DNA of 64,000 nt from JAAYYY01 sp964579295 (GCA_964579295.1 CAZOGK010000001.1:214302-278301), one strand, 5' to 3'; counted from the first letter of the stretch, positions 52,918 to 61,455 are shown. Notes: generated from the letters alone by a model not told the origin. Made by a program: numbers and translations.

Positions 52918-54290
52918 CAGCCCAGAAAAATGGAGCGGCGCTGCGCCAGCCGTTCGTACAACATTTCCTGGACGATGTTGCGCACCTGGTCGGTGAGCTG
53001 CGAGATCAGCACCAGGTTATCGGCGGCGTCAGGCCCGTACTGCTCCGTCGTGATCGGGCTGCCGAAGTCGATGTACCATTTCGTCGGCAGTGGTACCAGC
53101 CCCAGCAGGCCCAACCAGGGCCAGGTGGGCGACAGGGGGAAGTAGGGGAAGCCGGTGAGCCGCGCCAGGGTAGAGGATTTGTAGAGCGAGATATAAGTCT
53201 CCTCGGCGCCGACCACCGCCGTGGGAATCATGGGCGCCTGCGTGTTGAGCGCCATACGCACAAAGCCGCCCCGGCCGAAACGCGCTAGCCGGTAGCGATC
53301 CTTGTATAGCTTGCCGACCCCTTTGTAACCTTCAGGATAGACGGCCACCAACTCGTCCTGGTTTAGCAGCGCCGTGCCGTTGTCTACGGTCGCCAGCGTC
53401 TGGCCCATCTTCTCCAGGAATGGCGCCACAAACGGCAGGGTCGGGAACCAGTCGGCGTACAGGTTGCGTACCAGCCGCTGTGACGGGTGCTGCAGTATCA
53501 CTGCCGACCCGATCATGGCGCCGTCAAAAGGCAGCTGGCCGGAATGGTTCGCCACAATCAGGGCGCGCTCGTAGTCAGGGATGTTTTCCAGGCCGCTGGC
53601 TTCGACGCGCCAGTAATATTTATAGAGAAAGGTGAAGATGGGCCGCACCAGTTCAAACAGCTCCCAATCAAGCCCCCAGGGATCGCTGTCATACTGGCCG
53701 GTAAGCCGGCGTTTGACCATATCCGCCTGGTATTTCACCGCGTAGCTGGCCATAAACCAGAGACCCTTCCAGGCTTCCGGGTCAAACATATCCGCATTGA
53801 CCATGCCGCTCATACGCTGCAGCGGGCCCAGCGGCAGAGACCGCAGACGCTCTACCAGCGTCTGCTGCGTGTGGTTCCAGTAGTGGAGCAGGAACCAGAC
53901 GCCGCGCCAGCTCTCCATGTCATCGCGGCGCACGGCGTCGCGCAGCCGATACAGCACGTCCACGCGCATGGCCGGCGGCAAGCCGTCGAGGTTCTGCCGC
54001 ACTAGCTCGATCAGCGCGCGCAGCGAGAAGGGAGGCGGGGAAAATTCAGGCGTGTTCGTCTGCAAATCGTCGATGAGCGCGTCCAGCTCCGCGGCCATCT
54101 GCTGGCGCAGCTGCGCATCCTCGCCGGCCGTATCGCCGGAGTGACCATTGCTGGCGGCGCCGGCTGTCGCCGTCTTCGTCTCCGCCTCCAGTGTCTGGTG
54201 GACGTGGCAGTAGGCCGACCCGGCAAGGGCGCGGCGCTTGCAGCGGGCGCCGCTGCGGGTGGTTGCCTGGCACTGTGTTTCGTCAGCCAT
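52917..54290 (-). CDS. MGAT-like acyltransferase with N-terminal Cys/His motif
   Basis: A 457-residue protein. Residues 1-35 carry a small zinc-binding-like pattern, Cys-x9-Cys with a later Cys-x2-His ('CQATTRSGARC', 'GSAYCHVH'). After a low-complexity linker and a helical region, the LPLAT/PlsC domain (about 225-440) has 'VANHSGQLPFDG' (acceptor site H-x6-D form of the MGAT-like group), 'VYPEGYKGVGK' and 'PMIPTAVVGAEETY'. Family members acylate glycerol, diacylglycerol or other alcohols. The start at 54290 overlaps the upstream SDR gene by 8 nt. Acceptor unknown; TAG or wax-type esters are possible. Confidence 0.88.
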   Translation of the reverse strand: MADETQCQATTRSGARCKRRALAGSAYCHVHQTLEAETKTATAGAASNGHSGDTAGEDAQLRQQMAAELDALIDDLQTNTPEFSPPPFSLRALIELVRQNLDGLPPAMRVDVLYRLRDAVRRDDMESWRGVWFLLHYWNHTQQTLVERLRSLPLGPLQRMSGMVNADMFDPEAWKGLWFMASYAVKYQADMVKRRLTGQYDSDPWGLDWELFELVRPIFTFLYKYYWRVEASGLENIPDYERALIVANHSGQLPFDGAMIGSAVILQHPSQRLVRNLYADWFPTLPFVAPFLEKMGQTLATVDNGTALLNQDELVAVYPEGYKGVGKLYKDRYRLARFGRGGFVRMALNTQAPMIPTAVVGAEETYISLYKSSTLARLTGFPYFPLSPTWPWLGLLGLVPLPTKWYIDFGSPITTEQYGPDAADNLVLISQLTDQVRNIVQEMLYERLAQRRSIFLG

Positions 54291-55332
54291 GTGATCCATC
54301 CCTATCGGCGGCAGCCGCCGTGCTCTCGGCGCGCGCTTCGCGGCGGCGCTCGATGGTAGCGCGCAGCCGCTCCTCCTCATGTGCGGCGGCGTCCGTGCCT
54401 GGCCGATAATGCTTAATGCGCCGCTGTTCAGCCATCGCTTCAATGGCCTCGTCGCTGCTATAGCGCGGGGTGAAGCCCAACAGCTCCTGCATCGCCGTCA
54501 GGTCGGCGACACAGCGATAGCGCAAATAATCTGGCTCTGTCGGGCAAATAGTGCGGAAGTAGCTGCGGTAGAACAGGGGGTGTGGTATGGGGATGGGCAG
54601 CTTGCCTGCCAATCCCAGGATACGCAGCAGGGGCAGCGGCGGCTCCGCTGCCACGTTGATGGTGCCGCTGACGTTGTTGAGCACGGCCTGGGCCAGCGCC
54701 TCTACGACGTCATCCTCGTGAATCACCTGGAGCATCGGGTCAAAGCCGAGCAGAATCGGCGCCACGGGTGGCTGCAGGTAGCGACTGAACGAGGAGGCCG
54801 TCTCCGGCCCGACGACATGGGCGAAGCGCAGCACGGCCAGATCCATCTCCGGCGCCTGCCGGCGATAACCATTGAGGAACGACTCAATCTCCAAGCGGTA
54901 GCGCGTGGTGGCATTGCGCCGGCTGCCGCGCAGCTCGGCGTCTTCCTTCAGGAAGCCCGGGTTGTCGCGATGCGCCCCGTAGACGAGGGTGCTGCTTTTC
55001 CAGACAAGCTGCCGCACACCACTTTCGGCGGCGGCGCCGATGACCTTCATGGTGCCCATCACGTTGTAGTCGAAAGCCGCCTCGCTGGGGCGCAGCTTCT
55101 CCTGGAACGCCAGATGGCAGACGGTGTCCACCCCTTCGCTGCGCAGCAGGTCGGCCAGCAGGGGATTGCGCATATCAGCGCGAATAAAATCCAGACCGTC
55201 GATTTCTTCTTCCGGCGCTTCGGCGTCCAGCCCTATCACGTGCAGAGCTGGCTCGCCCAGCAGCCGCTGCGCCACCCGGCTGCCCCAGATACCGGCTACG
55301 CCGGTTACCAGAACGATTCGCTGCTCAGCCAT
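54283..55332 (-). CDS. NAD-dependent epimerase/dehydratase (extended SDR)
   Basis: A 349-residue protein with the nucleotide site 'VLVTGVAGIWGSRVA' and the downstream 'ADMRNP'. The catalytic Tyr is Tyr145 in 'TTRYRLEIE', but the Lys expected four residues later is replaced by Ile149. The C-terminal half resembles 3-beta-hydroxysteroid dehydrogenase or ladderane-type extended SDRs. It may reduce or epimerise a lipid. It lies 3 nt after the acyl-reductase-like gene and overlaps the acyltransferase gene, in a four-gene lipid operon. Confidence 0.85.
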   Translation of the reverse strand: MAEQRIVLVTGVAGIWGSRVAQRLLGEPALHVIGLDAEAPEEEIDGLDFIRADMRNPLLADLLRSEGVDTVCHLAFQEKLRPSEAAFDYNVMGTMKVIGAAAESGVRQLVWKSSTLVYGAHRDNPGFLKEDAELRGSRRNATTRYRLEIESFLNGYRRQAPEMDLAVLRFAHVVGPETASSFSRYLQPPVAPILLGFDPMLQVIHEDDVVEALAQAVLNNVSGTINVAAEPPLPLLRILGLAGKLPIPIPHPLFYRSYFRTICPTEPDYLRYRCVADLTAMQELLGFTPRYSSDEAIEAMAEQRRIKHYRPGTDAAAHEEERLRATIERRREARAESTAAAADRDGSHG

Positions 55333-55335
55333 CCC

Positions 55336-57549
55336 CTACTTCTCCTCGTCTTCTGGGCTCGCCTGGCGGCGCAAGAGGCGCACGGTAAGCGCAGCCGCTA
55401 TCAGGCCGGCGGCCGGGCCCAGCCACCGCTCCACGGCGCTGCGCGGTCGCTCCCTGTCCGCCTCTGGTTCTTTCTTTCGTCGCTCCGCTGAGTAGGCGCC
55501 CCGCCTAATCTGTTCCAGCTTTTGCGGATCGTTGCGCAGCTCGTCGGCCAGCGCTCGCTTGCGCGCGATGTCCTCGTCAGTCAGGAACTCGCCATGACTG
55601 CGCAGCCCGGACAGGCGCAGCCCATGCTTCTTAAAGAGCCGATACATCTCCTTGACCTTATCCACGCTGATGTTGCGGCCCAACGTATAATCTTCAAAGC
55701 GGCCTTCCATAGCCAGCAGCGCCGTTTCGGCCAGGCAGGCATAGGCCACGCCCTGCGGCAAGCCAATATCGTAGCCGTAGTCCGGCTCGCCGGGCAGCAG
55801 GATCTCGCCTGATTCGATGACCAGCACGTCTGGCCGCAGCGCCGCCTCCTCTTCAGTCACGTCAGGCGGGCGGGCGATATCGCAGATGACGGCGCCCGGC
55901 TTACAGCGCGTGATGTTGATGATGCGCTGGCCGACGGCTGATGTCGTCGTGACGATCAGATCGGCCTCGCCCACGTAGTCGTCGGCCGAGGTGCTGATCG
56001 TCACACGCGCGCCGGGTGTCTCCTGCTCAATCGTTCGCTTCAGCTCGATCAGCTTTTCTGGCCGCGGCGCGACGAGGATGATGCTCGGCCCCGCCTGGGC
56101 CAGAAGGCGGGAACAGACGGCGCCAATTGAGCCGGTAGCGCCGACGACCATGGCCGTGGCCTGGTTCGTGGCCGTCAAATCGTGTCCCATCTTCGCCGCC
56201 GCTTCTTTGGCCGTCTCCAGGGTGGCGGCGACCGTCAGACTATTGCCCGACGTGACGGCGATGTCAGCTTTCTGGGCCACGGTAATCCCGGCGTCGCCGA
56301 CGACGCTGGTAAAGGCGCCCAGGCCCATCAGCCGCGCCCCCCAGCGTTCGGCCATGCGCGAGGCGATGATCAGGCGCCGGTAGACGAAGGCTGGGTCGCG
56401 CCGCATCAGCTCGCGCGGCGTTCCGCCGATTGCCAGCAGCAGCCCTTCTACCTTTTGCCCGGTCGTCGCGCTGTGAATGCCGCGGATACGGCTGATGTAG
56501 AGTGGGGGAATATGCGCGGCCACCCGCTCCACCAGGCGGTCGGGCAGGAAGCGTGTCCAGCGGAACCAGGGGTGGGCGTGAATAAACTTCAGGCTGAGCG
56601 GGTGGATGACGAAGGCAAAGCGGTTAATCTCGGCATCTGCCGGCTGGAGATAGCGGATGCCGGGCTGCCATTTCAGATTTGCCATCAGGTTTAAATAAGT
56701 GTTTTCCGTTAGCGGCGAGGCCGGGTCGGATCGCAGCGCGGTGAGACAGGCTTCAAACGTGGCTTCGTCCAGGTGGGCCAGCTCGGCGCCAAGCGGCGGG
56801 ATGGTTGTCACCAGCAGCGCCGCGCCGCGTGCAGCCAGGTCGGCCACATCCTCGTCGCTAGCGTAGGCCGCGACCACCGTCTTATCCTTGAGCTTATCCG
56901 GCGCGTAGCGCCGGATCATCCCCATATCGCCAGCCAGCACGTCGGCCCAGTCGAAAGGGCCGGCGTTGCGCGGGCGGCCCGGGCTTCCGGCCTGGGGAAA
57001 GAGCCGCCGAAAAGAGAGGTTACGTAGCTGGGCCAGCGTCGCCCCGGCCACGGCATCGAGCGCGTCGTTGCCGCCGGCGAGCGGGCCCGGCAGGGCAAAA
57101 TAGACCACCGGCTCGGCGTAACGCAGCTCTTCGGTGTGCTGGGCCAGCGCCTGCGCCAGGCCGTGGTGGTTAAGCCCTGGCGTCATCAGCACCCGCTTGC
57201 GCGCCCAGATTCCGGGCTGCGCCTCGTGCGCCAGGCGCACGGCCCAACGCTCCATGACAGAACGCACGCCGTATCCATCGACCACCGGCGTCTGCCGCGC
57301 AACGGTAAAGAGATTCTCGCCCGCCGTGTGGGTCGTCGTCTCATCGCCCAGCTTGAGCCGGCAGCTTATGCCCTGCAGCGCGATAGCGTCTACGGCGCCG
57401 TCCAGCTCGGCGATGCGCGCCGCCATCTTCGCGAGATCGCCGTCGCAGCCAAAGTGCTGGATCTCGATGTTCTCCCCGAGCAGCTCGACCTGCTCGTCAT
57501 AGGGAACGAGAGAACGAAAGTGGAGGGTAGCAATACGGTGGCGGGCCAT
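55336..57549 (-). CDS. Two-domain protein with fatty acyl-ACP reductase-like C-terminus
   Basis: A 737-residue protein. Residues about 310-660 resemble the cyanobacterial long-chain acyl-ACP reductase (AAR): 'FAFVIHPLSLKFIH', 'GLGAFTSVVGDAGI', the NADPH loop 'VVGATGSIGAVCSRLL' (470-476), and 'YACLAETALLAMEG' with Cys605 at the place of the catalytic Cys that forms the thioester in AAR, then 'YTLGRNISVDKV'. Residues 1-300 are not recognised. A basic linker and a membrane helix (about 710-726) end the protein. Reaction, if like AAR: acyl-ACP/CoA plus NADPH to fatty aldehyde. It is first in the operon with SDR, acyltransferase and SCP2. GAGGA precedes the ATG. Confidence 0.75.
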   Translation of the reverse strand: MARHRIATLHFRSLVPYDEQVELLGENIEIQHFGCDGDLAKMAARIAELDGAVDAIALQGISCRLKLGDETTTHTAGENLFTVARQTPVVDGYGVRSVMERWAVRLAHEAQPGIWARKRVLMTPGLNHHGLAQALAQHTEELRYAEPVVYFALPGPLAGGNDALDAVAGATLAQLRNLSFRRLFPQAGSPGRPRNAGPFDWADVLAGDMGMIRRYAPDKLKDKTVVAAYASDEDVADLAARGAALLVTTIPPLGAELAHLDEATFEACLTALRSDPASPLTENTYLNLMANLKWQPGIRYLQPADAEINRFAFVIHPLSLKFIHAHPWFRWTRFLPDRLVERVAAHIPPLYISRIRGIHSATTGQKVEGLLLAIGGTPRELMRRDPAFVYRRLIIASRMAERWGARLMGLGAFTSVVGDAGITVAQKADIAVTSGNSLTVAATLETAKEAAAKMGHDLTATNQATAMVVGATGSIGAVCSRLLAQAGPSIILVAPRPEKLIELKRTIEQETPGARVTISTSADDYVGEADLIVTTTSAVGQRIINITRCKPGAVICDIARPPDVTEEEAALRPDVLVIESGEILLPGEPDYGYDIGLPQGVAYACLAETALLAMEGRFEDYTLGRNISVDKVKEMYRLFKKHGLRLSGLRSHGEFLTDEDIARKRALADELRNDPQKLEQIRRGAYSAERRKKEPEADRERPRSAVERWLGPAAGLIAAALTVRLLRRQASPEDEEK

Positions 57550-57600
57550 TATTTATCCTCTTCTGCCGGGCACGACAGAGCAAGCGGCCGGCGCCGACAC

Positions 57601-57606
57601 ATTATA
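57601..57606 (-). promoter_or_regulatory. -10 element of the acyl-reductase operon
   Basis: TATAAT on the minus strand (57606-57601), about 52 nt before the ATG at 57549. No clear -35 at 16-18 bp, so an activator may be needed. Confidence 0.45.
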
Positions 57607-57661
57607 CCCGAGGCGCCACGGAGACGAAACCTGCACACGCGGCCGGCGGCCCCCTCTGTAT

Positions 57662-57691
57662 TTGACATCGGCTTCGCTCCAGCCTTATAAT
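57662..57691 (+). promoter_or_regulatory. Consensus sigma-70 promoter of the PhaR-like gene
   Basis: TTGACA at 57662-57667 and TATAAT at 57686-57691, both perfect, with an 18-bp spacer. The transcript would start near 57698. Confidence 0.8.
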
Positions 57692-57731
57692 CGAACGAGG
57701 TCCAGTGACGCAGTGCAGCAGAGGGAGAACC

Positions 57732-58289
57732 ATGCGGACTATCAAGCGTTATCCCAACCGAAAGCTTTACGATACGCAGGTAAAGAAATATGTGACCCTC
57801 AACGGCATCGCGGAGCTGATCCGTAGCGGCGAAGAAGTCCAGGTTGTGGATCACAACTCCGGGGAGGACCTCACCGCCGTCACGCTCACCCAGATTATCT
57901 TCGAGCAGGAGAAGCAGCAGTCCGGCTTTCTGCCCCATGCCGTGCTCACCGGCCTGATCCGGGCCGGCGGCGACCGGCTGGGCACGCTGCGGCGCACGCT
58001 GGCCTCGCCGCTCGATCTCCTGCACCACGCAGACGAGGAGATTGACCGCCGCGTGCGCGCCCTGATCCACCGCGGCGACCTCGAGGAAGCTGAGGGGCTC
58101 AGCCTGCGTGACATGCTGCTCTCGCAGCGCAGCGCCGCCAGCCGGCCCACTGTTTCCGATGAGGAGCTGGAGCAGTTCCTTGTCGAGCGTGGCATTCCAA
58201 CTCACGACGAGCTGCACGAGCTGGAAGAGAAACTGGAGCTGCTGGTACAGAAGCTGGACGACGTGATCGGCCGCAAGGACAGCAGTTAG
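57732..58289 (+). CDS. PhaR-like polyhydroxyalkanoate/lipid regulator
   Basis: This 185-residue protein starts MRTIKRYPNRKLYDT, the hallmark of the PHA accumulation regulator DNA-binding domain, continuing 'YVTLNGIAELIRSGEEVQVVDHNSGEDLTAVTLTQIIFEQEK'. The C-terminal part is not the standard phasin-binding domain and ends in a short coiled coil ('DELHELEEKLELLVQKLDDVI'). PhaR represses phasin and PHA genes in response to polymer. No phaC is seen in the window, so here it may govern the divergent acyl-reductase operon or the genes behind it. Start chosen at ATG 57732 with AGGGAG upstream. Confidence 0.87.
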   Translation: MRTIKRYPNRKLYDTQVKKYVTLNGIAELIRSGEEVQVVDHNSGEDLTAVTLTQIIFEQEKQQSGFLPHAVLTGLIRAGGDRLGTLRRTLASPLDLLHHADEEIDRRVRALIHRGDLEEAEGLSLRDMLLSQRSAASRPTVSDEELEQFLVERGIPTHDELHELEEKLELLVQKLDDVIGRKDSS

Positions 58290-58290
58290 C

Positions 58291-58752
58291 TTGCTGGAGC
58301 TGGCCGACGTGATGGTGGTCGCGGCGCCGCGGCAGCGCGTCTGGTCCTTTCTGGCTGACCCGGCGCAGCTCAGTAGCTGTCTGGCGGGGCTGGAGGCGGT
58401 GGAGATTGCGGCTGATGGCTATGGCTTTGCGGGCGCGGCCACCCTGCCGCTCGGCGCCCAGGCGCTGCGCTTCCCTACACGCGTGGAGTGGCTGGAACAG
58501 GAGCCGCCGGGCCGCGGCCGCCTGCGCGCCCTGGCGACCATTGGCAGCCATCAGGTGACCGGCGAAGGCACGATTGAGCTGCGGGAAGAGGGTGCCGGCA
58601 CCGAAGTGCGCTGGCAGATCATGGTAGTCTTGCCTCCTGCCTTACAGGAGAACACGATGCTGGCCCCGCTGGCCCGCAACGTCGCCACGACCGTGGTGCG
58701 CGCCTTCTTTACCTGCCTGATGGCCCATCTACAAGACGTTAGCGCCGTTTGA
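58291..58752 (+). CDS. SRPBCC/CoxG family protein
   Basis: This 153-residue protein has the START-like helix-grip pattern of CoxG: 'MVVAAPRQRVWSFLADPAQLSSCLAGLEAVEI', 'GEGTIELREEGAGTEVRWQIMVVL'. It starts at a TTG one base after the PhaR-like stop; a GTG/ATG pair lies seven codons in. CoxG proteins bind hydrophobic ligands or membranes. No CO dehydrogenase genes are present, so a lipid- or quinone-related role is more likely here. The stop codon overlaps the -35 of the tRNA-Glu promoter. Confidence 0.8.
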   Translation: MLELADVMVVAAPRQRVWSFLADPAQLSSCLAGLEAVEIAADGYGFAGAATLPLGAQALRFPTRVEWLEQEPPGRGRLRALATIGSHQVTGEGTIELREEGAGTEVRWQIMVVLPPALQENTMLAPLARNVATTVVRAFFTCLMAHLQDVSAV

Positions 58753-58777
58753 CAGGACCCCCCCTTTTTGCTAGAAT
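58749..58777 (+). promoter_or_regulatory. Sigma-70-type promoter of tRNA-Glu
   Basis: TTGACA at 58749-58754 and TAGAAT at 58772-58777 are 17 bp apart. The tRNA begins at 58793. Confidence 0.75.
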
Positions 58778-58792
58778 CTCACCCTGTCGCCG

Positions 58793-58865
58793 GCCCCATT
58801 CGTCTAGTGGCCCAGGACGCGGCCCTCTCAAGGCCGAAACAGGGGTTCGAGTCCCCTATGGGGCA
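58793..58865 (+). tRNA. tRNA-Glu (anticodon CTC)
   Basis: A 73-nt gene with acceptor stem GCCCCAT/ATGGGGC and discriminator A. The anticodon loop CTCTCAA gives CTC, read on a CGGCC/GGCCG stem, and the T-arm is AGGGGTTCGAGTCCCCT. CCA is not encoded. Confidence 0.95.
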
Positions 58866-58872
58866 TCGTTTT

Positions 58873-58907
58873 AGGAGAGGCTTCCTGGTGGAGCCTCTCC
58901 TTTTTTT
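58873..58907 (+). terminator. Rho-independent terminator of tRNA-Glu
   Basis: A 9-bp perfect stem GGAGAGGCT (58874-58882) with AGCCTCTCC (58892-58900), a 9-nt loop and seven T residues. Confidence 0.92.
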
Positions 58908-58936
58908 ATGAGCGGGGCTTCGGCTCCCCGATAAAC

Positions 58937-60586
58937 ATGGCAACGCATCTTCCGTCCGTCATCGACCGCCAGCGTTATCGCCGCATTACGACCTTCTTCG
59001 CCAGTGTGCTGGCGCACGTCGTCTGGTGGGACATTGTGTTGCGCCGTCTCCTGCCCCGGCGCGCCCTTGCCTCGCGGGCGGAGCGCTGGCGCACGCTGTC
59101 GCGCCGTTTTCGCCAGCTGGCCGTAGACATGGGCGGCGTCCTCATCAAGCTCGGCCAGTTCCTCAGCTCGCGAGTCGACGTGTTGCCGCTGGAGGTCACC
59201 GAGGAGCTGCAGGGTCTGCAGGATGAAGTGCCCGCCGTGCCCACTGCGGAGATCCTGGCCGTGCTGCGCGCGGAGCTGGGCGACCTCGACAGCCACTTTG
59301 TCGAGATTGAGCCGGAGCCGCTGGCCGCCGCCTCGCTCGGCCAGGTCTATCGCGCCTGGCTTTGCCCCCATGACCGGCGCCGCGCCCGAGGCGCCCCGGT
59401 GGTCATCAAGGTCCAGCGGCCCGGCATTGAGCGGCTGGTGGAGACCGACCTGGCAGCCCTGCGCGTGGTCGCCGGCTGGATTATGCATTATCCGCCCATC
59501 CGCCGCCGCGCCGACCTGCCGGCGCTGCTCGAGGAGTTTGCCGCTACCTTATGGGATGAGTTGGACTACGAAAAGGAAGCGGACAATGCCGAACGCTTCG
59601 CCGAAATGTTCGCCGGCAACGAGGGCGTCTACGTTCCGCTGGTCTACGGCCGCCACTCGACGCGGCGCGTGCTTGTCCTGGAAAACGTCGAAGGGATCAA
59701 GATCACCGACGTAGCTGGTATGGAAGAAGCCGGCATCGAGCCCCCGCTGGTCGCCGACCGGCTGCTGGATACTTACTTCCACCAGATATTCCGGGAAGGC
59801 TTCTTTCACGCCGACCCTCATCCCGGCAATCTCTTTGTGCTGCCGCGCGCGCAGCAGGCGGCTGCGCCCGACGCCGGCTCCCGGCCCTTTTACCTGGTCT
59901 TCGTCGATTTTGGCATGGTCGGCAACATCAAAGCCCTGACCGGCGAGCTGCTGCGCCGGGTTCTGGTCGCCGTCAGCCAGCAGGACGCCCGCGCGCTCAC
60001 GGAGTCCTATTGCGACCTCGGCTTGCTGCTGCCCGGCGCCGACCTGGACCGCATCACCGAGGCCAATGCGGCGCTCCTCGGCGAGATGTGGGGGCGGAAC
60101 CTGCTCGAGCTGACCCAACCCGACCCGGCCGAGGTCCAGGCAATCACGCGCGAGTTCAAGGATATCCTCTTTGATTTCCCCTTCCAGGTGCCGCAGGATT
60201 TCATCTACCTGGGGCGGGCCATGGGCATGCTCTCGGGCCTCTCGTCCCTGCTTTCCCCGAACATAAACCCGTGGCGCAAGGTGGAAGAGTATGCGCAGGC
60301 GCTCATCCGCAGCCAGGCGACGGCAGCCCTGAGCTGGGAGTCAGCCGTCAACACACTGCGACCCCTGCTGTCGCTACCGGCCCAGCTGCAACGGGTGCTC
60401 ACAGCCGCCGAGCAGGGCAGGCTGCAGCTACAGACAACGCCAGACGCCGCCACCCAACAGCGCCTGGAACGGATCGAGCGGCGGCTTGCTTTCTACCAGG
60501 CCAGTTTTCTGGCTGCCGCCGGCGTCGCCGGGGGCGCATTATATTATCTGCTGCGGGAGCGCAATAATCACCACGAGGAGAGCTAA
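58937..60586 (+). CDS. ABC1/AarF/UbiB atypical kinase-like protein
   Basis: A 549-residue protein with the family KxGQ motif in 'GGVLIKLGQFLSSR', the Ala-rich nucleotide loop 'PLAAASLGQVYRA', the active-site 'FHADPHPGNLFVLP' and the metal-binding 'FVDFGMVGNI'. Two C-terminal hydrophobic stretches (about 520-540) form a probable membrane hairpin. The family supports ubiquinone and other isoprenoid-lipid biosynthesis as ATPases. It is followed after 6 nt by a DegV gene. A small TTCG hairpin (about 58911-58930) precedes the ATG. Confidence 0.93.
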   Translation: MATHLPSVIDRQRYRRITTFFASVLAHVVWWDIVLRRLLPRRALASRAERWRTLSRRFRQLAVDMGGVLIKLGQFLSSRVDVLPLEVTEELQGLQDEVPAVPTAEILAVLRAELGDLDSHFVEIEPEPLAAASLGQVYRAWLCPHDRRRARGAPVVIKVQRPGIERLVETDLAALRVVAGWIMHYPPIRRRADLPALLEEFAATLWDELDYEKEADNAERFAEMFAGNEGVYVPLVYGRHSTRRVLVLENVEGIKITDVAGMEEAGIEPPLVADRLLDTYFHQIFREGFFHADPHPGNLFVLPRAQQAAAPDAGSRPFYLVFVDFGMVGNIKALTGELLRRVLVAVSQQDARALTESYCDLGLLLPGADLDRITEANAALLGEMWGRNLLELTQPDPAEVQAITREFKDILFDFPFQVPQDFIYLGRAMGMLSGLSSLLSPNINPWRKVEEYAQALIRSQATAALSWESAVNTLRPLLSLPAQLQRVLTAAEQGRLQLQTTPDAATQQRLERIERRLAFYQASFLAAAGVAGGALYYLLRERNNHHEES

Positions 60587-60592
60587 CCAAAC

Positions 60593-61441
60593 ATGGTCAA
60601 AATCATTACCGACCGCGCCGCCGACATACCGGCAGACGAGGCCTCACGCCTGGGCCTGGCCGTCGCCCCGCTCTTTATCAACTTCCCCGAAGGCCAGGTG
60701 GATTCGGCGGAGCTGGAGCCCGACGTCTTCTACGACCGGCTGCGCCGCATGTATCCAACAATCCCTACCACGGCCCAGCCCTCGCCCGGGATCTTCGCCA
60801 GCCTCTACGAACAGTTCCCCGACGAGCCGCTCCTGTCGATCCATATCTCATCTGGCCTGAGCGGCACGATCCAGGCCGCGACGGTCGCCGCAAAGGACGC
60901 AGACCAAGAGGTCCAAGTTGTCGATACGATGACGCTCTCCGGCGGTCAGCGCTACCAGGTGCTCTTTGCAGCCCAGGCGGCTGCCGCCGGCTGGGAGACG
61001 GCCGCCATTCTCGAACGGCTGGATCAGATCCGCGCCGCGACTGAGGTCGCCTTTACGTTGGAGACGCTGGACTATCTGGCGCGCGGCGGCCGCATCGGGC
61101 GCGTGCAGGCGATGGCCGGCAGTCTGCTCAACATCAAGCCGGTCATCCGCGTGGCTCACGAGGACGGCAAATACTCGACCGTGAGCAAAGCCCGCACCCT
61201 GCGCCGCTGCATGGACCAGATCGTGGACTTTCTTGCGGAGCGTTACGAGAGGGAGCCGCTACGCGCTACCGTGATGCATGGGCAGATGCCTGACCAGGCG
61301 GCCATCATGGCGGAGACGCTGCACGCTCGGCTCAATGTGGCCGAGCATGAGATTCTGCGTGTCTCGCCCGTTCTCGGCGTCCACACTGGCCCGGGCGTCA
61401 TCGGCGCGGCGGTCGTGCCGCAGCGCCTGCTGGGGTTATAG
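60593..61441 (+). CDS. DegV family fatty-acid-binding protein
   Basis: A 282-residue protein starting MVKIITDRAADIPADEA, with the DegV hallmarks 'TAQPSPGIFASLYEQ', 'IHISSGLSGTIQAA', 'TLETLDYLARGGRIGRVQA' and the end 'HTGPGVIGAAVV'. These two-domain proteins bind a fatty acid; the Firmicutes FakB members feed a fatty-acid kinase. No FakA is visible here. Coupling with the UbiB-like gene and location in the lipid region support a lipid role. Confidence 0.93.
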   Translation: MVKIITDRAADIPADEASRLGLAVAPLFINFPEGQVDSAELEPDVFYDRLRRMYPTIPTTAQPSPGIFASLYEQFPDEPLLSIHISSGLSGTIQAATVAAKDADQEVQVVDTMTLSGGQRYQVLFAAQAAAAGWETAAILERLDQIRAATEVAFTLETLDYLARGGRIGRVQAMAGSLLNIKPVIRVAHEDGKYSTVSKARTLRRCMDQIVDFLAERYEREPLRATVMHGQMPDQAAIMAETLHARLNVAEHEILRVSPVLGVHTGPGVIGAAVVPQRLLGL

Positions 61442-61455
61442 CGGCGCAGCGGCAG

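Noticed and set aside
55336..57549. Shikimate/quinate dehydrogenase as the identity of the two-domain protein
   Set aside because: The Gly-rich NADPH loop could fit, but the conserved YACLAE Cys block and YTLGRNISVDKV stretch match acyl-ACP reductase much better, and the gene lies in a lipid operon.
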